Source of the DNA: Armatimonadota bacterium
GTDB taxonomy: Bacteria > Armatimonadota > Armatimonadia > Armatimonadales > Armatimonadaceae
DNA length: 6,097 nt
Assembly: GCA_014381035.1 (NCBI GenBank)
Contig: JACMIS010000681.1
Coordinates: 1-6,097 of the forward strand
Direction of reading: 5' to 3'
Each line of letters opens with the position of its first letter. The first letter of the stretch is position 1. Shown piece by piece: positions 4,924 through 6,097 of the stretch. The notes beneath the pieces were generated by a model. It ran no database searches, was not told the origin of the DNA, and worked only from the letters and a program-made list of their open reading frames with translations. The position numbers were made by a program, and so were the translations under genes.

Positions 4924-5880
4924 CTAACCGTTCGTGAGCAGTTCCTCCCACGATTCCTTCTCGAAAAGTCGTTCCGCGAACTGTTGTAGACGCTCCAGAT
5001 CGGACACCGCCACCAGTGCGGAACGCACTTCGTCCGACGGCTCGCCGAACCGTTTCGCCCCGATGCGCAAAACCATGTCCCGTACCCCCTCGGTGCGCCC
5101 TTCGACACGTCCTTCGACGCGTCCTTCGGCTCGACCCATTTCTATACCGACGGCACGCCCTTCGGTCATGCCCTTTTCCTTCAGGTAATCATACAACGGG
5201 AAATCTTCCAGTTTCAACACTGCTTCCACCGCTCCTTTCAGTAGTGATTCCGCGACCCGTGGCGAGTGCCGCGCACTCATCAAAAGCCACGCCGCCGTCC
5301 AGAGCCGCCGCAAGTCGTCCGTGTCCGTCGCTTCCGTCCGGAACCGCCTCCCCATACGATCCACGATGCGCGGCAGATCCCCGTCCGGGAGGGAACCGAG
5401 CGACGCGAGTGGCACGACCGACAAGCCACTTTGCAGAAGCTCTTCCGCCGGGATCTCATACACACGGATTACGTCGTAATGAAACGCATGGATGAGCATA
5501 CCGTTTGGAAGGCGACGCTCCAGACGACCCGTGATCGCCGGACTACTCGCCCCCTTCGTCAGTAGCACCGCGACGGATCGGAACAACAATCCGTGCCTCG
5601 TTTCCGCGAAAACGCTATATTCCAGCAAGCGGCGCGGGAGTGACTTGCCCTTGTGTCCGCTTTCGAGTTCCGCGTGAAGCCCGTAAGCATTCCGCCCCGT
5701 CCCGATTTTGTACAGCCGGTCGGCGGCAAGGCTCATCCCGGAAACGTCGCTATCCAGTTCCACAATCGGGGTGTTCGACGGCAAATCGAACAGCGTCAGC
5801 CAGTCCTTCGGGTTGTCGCCGATCAGGTTTTTCAGCGACACGTCGAACGGTTTCCCGCGCTGTTTTCCTGGTTCCGACAT
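4924..5880 (-). CDS. Rpn-family recombination-promoting nuclease / putative transposase
   Basis: A 318-residue protein. KPFDVSLKNLIGDNPKDWL (10-28) is the typical opening. Residues 40-75 form a PD-(D/E)XK-like core, with D54 (AADRLYKI) and the A-E71-L-E73-S strand as likely metal ligands. RRLLEYSVFAETRHGL (83-98) and the strand RSVAVLLTKG (101-110) follow. Residues 240-266 are a repetitive E-G-R hinge. The end (RIGAKRFGEPSDEVRSALVA, then DLERLQQFAERLFEKESWEE) is the helical tail common in these proteins. Rpn proteins of Escherichia coli are DNA endonucleases that stimulate RecA-independent recombination; the related family is abundant and often mobile in Armatimonadota, cyanobacteria and planctomycetes. 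The start at 5880 is supported by a TAAAAT box six bases upstream. It lies between two copies of a proline-dehydrogenase-like gene start, suggesting it arrived with, or provoked, the duplication. The last ~127 bases on its 3' side (4797-4923) show nothing recognisable. Confidence 0.82.
   Translation of the reverse strand: MSEPGKQRGKPFDVSLKNLIGDNPKDWLTLFDLPSNTPIVELDSDVSGMSLAADRLYKIGTGRNAYGLHAELESGHKGKSLPRRLLEYSVFAETRHGLLFRSVAVLLTKGASSPAITGRLERRLPNGMLIHAFHYDVIRVYEIPAEELLQSGLSVVPLASLGSLPDGDLPRIVDRMGRRFRTEATDTDDLRRLWTAAWLLMSARHSPRVAESLLKGAVEAVLKLEDFPLYDYLKEKGMTEGRAVGIEMGRAEGRVEGRVEGRTEGVRDMVLRIGAKRFGEPSDEVRSALVAVSDLERLQQFAERLFEKESWEELLTNG
5095..5130 (-). repeat. 12-bp tandem repeats encoding the E-G-R hinge
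   Basis: Three consecutive 12-base units (5095-5106, 5107-5118, 5119-5130) differ by only a few bases and encode R-(V/T)-E-G units. Repeats of this kind are common in the linker of Rpn-family proteins and readily change length by slippage. Confidence 0.8.
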
Positions 5881-5886
5881 CGGCTT

Positions 5887-5892
5887 ATTTTA
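5887..5892 (-). promoter_or_regulatory. -10 box of the Rpn-family gene, leaderless-type
   Basis: On the minus strand TAAAAT (5 of 6 to consensus) is followed by AAGCCG and the ATG at 5880. No Shine-Dalgarno is present. It lies in the 60-bp divergent intergenic region shared with the gene at 5941. Confidence 0.5.
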
Positions 5893-5907
5893 TCATACGG
5901 CATTCAA

Positions 5908-5935
5908 TTTCAGACAGTCGGAATCGCGGTATAAT
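5908..5935 (+). promoter_or_regulatory. Promoter of the proline-dehydrogenase-like gene, leaderless-type
   Basis: TATAAT (5930-5935), then ACCGC, then ATG at 5941. The upstream TTTCAGACAGTCGGAA matches 4564-4579 except at one base, so the promoter was part of the duplication. The -35 is weak (around 5907-5913). Confidence 0.6.
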
Positions 5936-5940
5936 ACCGC

Positions 5941-6097
5941 ATGTCGCACGCAATCCTTCCCCTACCTAATACCCAACACCCAACAGCCAACACCGTCGAA
6001 GACCTGACGCAATCCAAAGGGCGCACGCTTCTTGCCGGATTGCGCCGTGAGGAGAAGAAGATCGCGTCGCCGAGCGATGCTTTCTATGATGCCTTGA
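5941..6097 (+). CDS. Proline dehydrogenase (PutA-like), N-terminal start, runs off the window
   Basis: Fifty-two codons are visible. A proline-rich start (MSHAILPLPNTQHPTANTVE) leads into GRTLLAGLRREEKKIASPSD and AFYDAL, the same sequence as in the left copy. There the continuation KLKVELFRFVD points to PutA-type proline dehydrogenase, the flavoenzyme that oxidises proline to pyrroline-5-carboxylate, often fused to the dehydrogenase that makes glutamate. The start is fixed by the TATAAT box five bases upstream and the match to the left copy. This may be the functional gene, but its length and integrity cannot be judged. The catalytic domains lie beyond the window, so the call depends on the left copy. 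Confidence 0.55.
   Translation, partial: MSHAILPLPNTQHPTANTVEDLTQSKGRTLLAGLRREEKKIASPSDAFYDAL
5972..5992 (+). repeat. Heptanucleotide tandem repeat (CCCAACA/GCCAACA, three units)
   Basis: CCCAACA, CCCAACA and GCCAACA are consecutive. The left gene copy has only one such unit at the matching place, and the right copy is 21 bases longer in this leader. Three 7-base units make 21 bases, so the reading frame is kept. Confidence 0.8.
6019..6097 (+). repeat. Direct repeat, right copy (79 bp identical, open at the window edge)
   Basis: Matches 4654-4732 without a single difference and reaches the last base of the window, so the true repeat may be longer. The match implies a recent duplication or ongoing gene conversion. 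Confidence 0.95.

Noticed and set aside
4719..5108. Minus-strand open frame overlapping the end of the Rpn gene and the truncated copy
   Set aside because: It is a shifted frame of the Rpn gene's 3' end with no motif or start signal.

Overview
The window looks like a mobile-DNA-rich piece of a moderately high-GC bacterial chromosome, most likely from the Armatimonadota. The best evidence for this is the type IV prepilin-like gene at 3449-4492. Its start ([20 protein letters not shown], then FPVFAQAR, then a [10 protein letters not shown] stretch) and its FADGH tail are the style of the large DUF1559-type prepilin families of Armatimonadota and Planctomycetota. The taxonomic placement is inference; no rRNA is present.

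Layout: (1) Positions 1-332 form a giant imperfect hairpin. A fragment of an FAD-dependent oxidoreductase gene faces an inverted copy of itself across a C-rich/G-rich palindromic element. The 5' part of that oxidoreductase gene runs leftward from 686. (2) Positions 687-908 are AT-rich intergenic DNA with promoter-like elements. (3) Positions 909-2264 hold the 3' end of an RHS/YD-repeat gene. After the conserved RHS core it switches to a low-GC, glycine-rich, membrane-type C-terminal domain. A 53-codon two-helix membrane protein with a good ribosome binding site follows. Together they look like an orphan RHS toxin-tip/immunity cassette. (4) A strong hairpin (2283-2324) separates this from a decayed type II toxin-antitoxin locus: an intact antitoxin-like gene (2364-2669), an overlapping ParE/RelE-like toxin gene broken by two frameshifts (2669-3084), and a scrap of a second antitoxin copy (3085-3125). 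(5) A three-unit, 11-bp-phased CTTAA repeat resembling a Pho box precedes the prepilin-like gene, which ends in a textbook intrinsic terminator (4512-4548). (6) The right end holds two copies of the 5' end of a gene whose product resembles the N-terminus of PutA-type proline dehydrogenase. The copies flank a leftward Rpn-family (PD-(D/E)XK recombination-promoting nuclease) gene at 4924-5880. The left copy is truncated. The right copy runs off the window and shares 79 identical bases with the left.

A shared theme is gene starts without a 5' leader. Four gene starts have a TANAAT -10 box only 5-6 nt before the ATG, which predicts leaderless mRNAs; three others have Shine-Dalgarno-like sequences instead. 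The region as a whole shows repeated rearrangement: fold-back duplication, cassette acquisition, toxin-antitoxin decay and a duplication around a nuclease gene. All family assignments come from reading motifs by eye; no database search was run.
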